DNA of 6,008 bases from positions 1-6,008 of the forward strand of contig JASHPP010000385.1 in the NCBI GenBank assembly GCA_030038035.1. The letters are read 5' to 3'. Positions 4,543 to 6,008 of this stretch are shown here, one piece after another. The translations under genes and the position numbers were made by a program. Below the pieces are notes generated by a model. The model did no database searches, was not told the origin of the DNA, and worked only from the letters and a program-made list of their open reading frames with translations. Position 1 is the first letter of the stretch. Each line of letters starts with the position of its first letter. Source of the DNA: Trebonia sp. GTDB taxonomy: Bacteria; Actinomycetota; Actinomycetes; Streptosporangiales; Streptosporangiaceae.

Positions 4543-5719
4543 GGGCCTCGGCCTCGACCAGGGCGGTCACCTGCTCCTGTCCCGGGCGCTCGCAGGACTG
4601 CGGCCCGGCGACGAGCTAACGGTCACCGGCCGTCATCCGGCATTGGGCATCCACCTCGCGGTCTGGTGCCGCGAGCACGGCCACCGTCTCGCCGCAGACA
4701 GCGACGGCGATGTCGGCCGTGGCAGCCACTGGGTGATCACCAAGGGTGCCGCGGGCGAGCGGCGCTGGGCGGACGCGCGCCGGGCAGGCAGGCCGGACGG
4801 CCCGCCCGAGGACCGCGCCGACCCCCGCTGGGGCCTGGCGGCGCGCGGCGCACTCGTCGAGGACGGCGGCCCGCCGATCGGGGCGCAGTGGACCGAACGC
4901 GAGCATGTCTGGGCCGACATCGCGCCGAAGCTGTACGCCGCGGCGGCCGCCAGCCAGTGGGACCCCGCGACCGCCGTCGACTGGTCGGCGCCGGTCGACG
5001 TCCCGCCCGAGATCGAGCGCGCGGTCGTGCAGATCATGACCTACCTCGTCGAGAACGAGCAGGCAGCGCTGATCATCCCGGCGCGCCTGCTCAGCCAGCT
5101 CCACCCGCACTTCCGCGAGGTGATGCAGCTGCTCGCCAGCCAGGCGGCCGACGAGGCGCGCCACGTCGAGGTGTTCACCCGGCGCGGCATGCTGACCGGC
5201 GGCCCGCTCGGCACCTCAAGCGCGGGCGGCCGCGCGTCGCTGCAGACCCTGCTCACCGAGCCCGACTTCACGACGGCAGGGTTCCTGCTCTCGGTGCTCG
5301 GCGAGGGCACGTTCGTCGACCTGCTCCGTTTCGTGCTGAGGTACGCCCCCGACCCCGTCACCGCGGACGTGGCCAGGCTCGCGCTGCGCGACGAGGCGCG
5401 GCACGTGGCGTTCGGTGTCGCGCACACCGCGCACGCGGCGCGCGCGGACCCGTCGTACCTGGGCGTGCTCAGGCAGGCCGTCGAGCGGCGGCACGCCGCG
5501 CTGCTCGACACCGCGGGCCTGAACGCCGAGGTCTTCGACTCCCTGGTGCTGCTCGCGGCCGGCTCGTGGGATCCCGTCGCGATCGGCCGTGGCTGGCAGG
5601 CGCTGCAGCAGCTCCAGCGGCAGATGGATGAGGGCCGCAGGCGCCGCCTGGCCTACATCGGGTTCCCCGATGACGAGGCCGCCGAGCTATCCGCCCTGCA
5701 CACCCGTAACTTCATGTAG
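4520..5719 (+). CDS. TusA-like domain fused to a diiron ferritin-like domain
   Basis: The 399-residue protein has two parts. Residues 5-76 resemble TusA sulfur carriers: DLEGLGL, LSRALAGLRPGDELTV, then the WCREHGHRL helix end and the final HWVITKG strand. The CPxP segment that carries the sulfur-binding Cys is replaced by Leu-Asp-Gln-Gly (12-15), so persulfide transfer at that site seems impossible. An Arg/Gly/Pro-rich linker spans about 77-125. Residues 160-370 are a helical ferritin-like domain. It has the full four-helix diiron pattern: Glu180 (VENEQAAL), Glu212 and His215 (DEARH), Glu262 (GEGTF), Glu292 and His295 (DEARH). Both Glu-to-ExxH spacings are near 30, as in oxygen-activating diiron oxidases and oxygenases. 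It has no signal peptide. The GTG start overlaps the binding-protein gene by 23 nt. The true reaction is unknown, but oxygenation or oxidation using O2 is the best inference. Confidence 0.82.
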   Translation: MRSATDLEGLGLDQGGHLLLSRALAGLRPGDELTVTGRHPALGIHLAVWCREHGHRLAADSDGDVGRGSHWVITKGAAGERRWADARRAGRPDGPPEDRADPRWGLAARGALVEDGGPPIGAQWTEREHVWADIAPKLYAAAAASQWDPATAVDWSAPVDVPPEIERAVVQIMTYLVENEQAALIIPARLLSQLHPHFREVMQLLASQAADEARHVEVFTRRGMLTGGPLGTSSAGGRASLQTLLTEPDFTTAGFLLSVLGEGTFVDLLRFVLRYAPDPVTADVARLALRDEARHVAFGVAHTAHAARADPSYLGVLRQAVERRHAALLDTAGLNAEVFDSLVLLAAGSWDPVAIGRGWQALQQLQRQMDEGRRRRLAYIGFPDDEAAELSALHTRNFM

Positions 5720-6008
5720 ATGCTGCTGACTTACGGGCACGGGACAGATTCTTCCGAACGAACCGTGGCGACTCTCCGCGCCGCCGGCATCGCCTCCATC
5801 GTGGACATCCGCATCGCGCCGGGCAGCCGGCGCAATCCGCAGTTCGCCCTGGCCGCGCTGTCGGAGTGGCTGCCCGAGGCGGGCATCTCGTACCGCTGGG
5901 AGAAGCGCCTCGGCGGCTTCCGCAGGCCGGGCCCGGACAACCCGGACGTGGCGTGGCGCGAGGACATGTTCCGCGGCTACGCGCAGCACATGCGGTCGCC
6001 CGAGTTTG
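5720..6008 (+). CDS. DUF488 family protein, N-terminal part only
   Basis: The ATG directly follows the TAG of the preceding gene (no spacing), so translation is probably coupled. Ninety-six codons are visible before the window ends. The sequence carries the DUF488 hallmarks: TYGHGT at 4-9, GIASIVDIRIAPGSRRNPQF at 23-42, then YRWEKRLGGFRRP at 57-69 and FRGYAQHM near 84-91. DUF488 proteins are small soluble proteins (usually about 120-180 residues) of unestablished biochemical role. The C-terminal region is not visible here. No signal peptide is seen. Its position as the fourth gene of the operon suggests either a part in the same pathway or a passenger gene. Family assignment is firm and function unknown. 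Confidence 0.88.
   Translation, partial: MLLTYGHGTDSSERTVATLRAAGIASIVDIRIAPGSRRNPQFALAALSEWLPEAGISYRWEKRLGGFRRPGPDNPDVAWREDMFRGYAQHMRSPEF

Noticed and set aside
4616..5511. Minus-strand ORFs opposite the TusA-like/diiron fusion gene
   Set aside because: They are antisense shadows. The plus-strand frame has ordered metal-binding motifs at family spacing.

Overview
The window is very GC-rich and its codons carry strong third-position G/C. It uses GTG starts, tightly overlapping genes and an ald/Lrp divergent pair. Together these point to a high-GC actinomycete (Streptomyces, Frankia or Pseudonocardia-like). The genus cannot be fixed from the sequence alone.

Left part (1-1741): a leftward gene encoding an exported Pro/Thr-rich protein enters from the edge (1-215, partial). 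A gene-free stretch (216-542) follows, holding a perfect 14-bp inverted repeat and a degenerate tandem copy of it. Next comes leftward ald, NAD-dependent L-alanine dehydrogenase (543-1658), with all expected catalytic residues. A short AT-rich divergent promoter region (1659-1768) separates it from a rightward Lrp/AsnC-type regulator, the probable ald regulator, which looks leaderless.

Right part (2342-6008): after a 141-bp gap with a plausible promoter and dyad, four genes run rightward in one tightly packed operon. They encode an acyl-CoA dehydrogenase-fold flavoprotein that lacks the usual catalytic glutamate, a PhnD/SsuA-type periplasmic-binding-protein fold with no export signal, a fusion of a TusA-like domain (catalytic CPxP motif lost) to an intact diiron ferritin-like domain, and a DUF488 protein cut by the window end. 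The junctions are a 4-nt overlap, a 23-nt overlap and a directly abutting stop/start, so the products are probably made together.

No transporter permease or ATPase is present, so the binding-protein fold probably acts in the cytosol as an enzyme or carrier. I infer that the operon encodes an oxidative pathway combining flavin and diiron chemistry, in which two classical folds have been repurposed. I know of no described function for this set. It is the most interesting part of the window.
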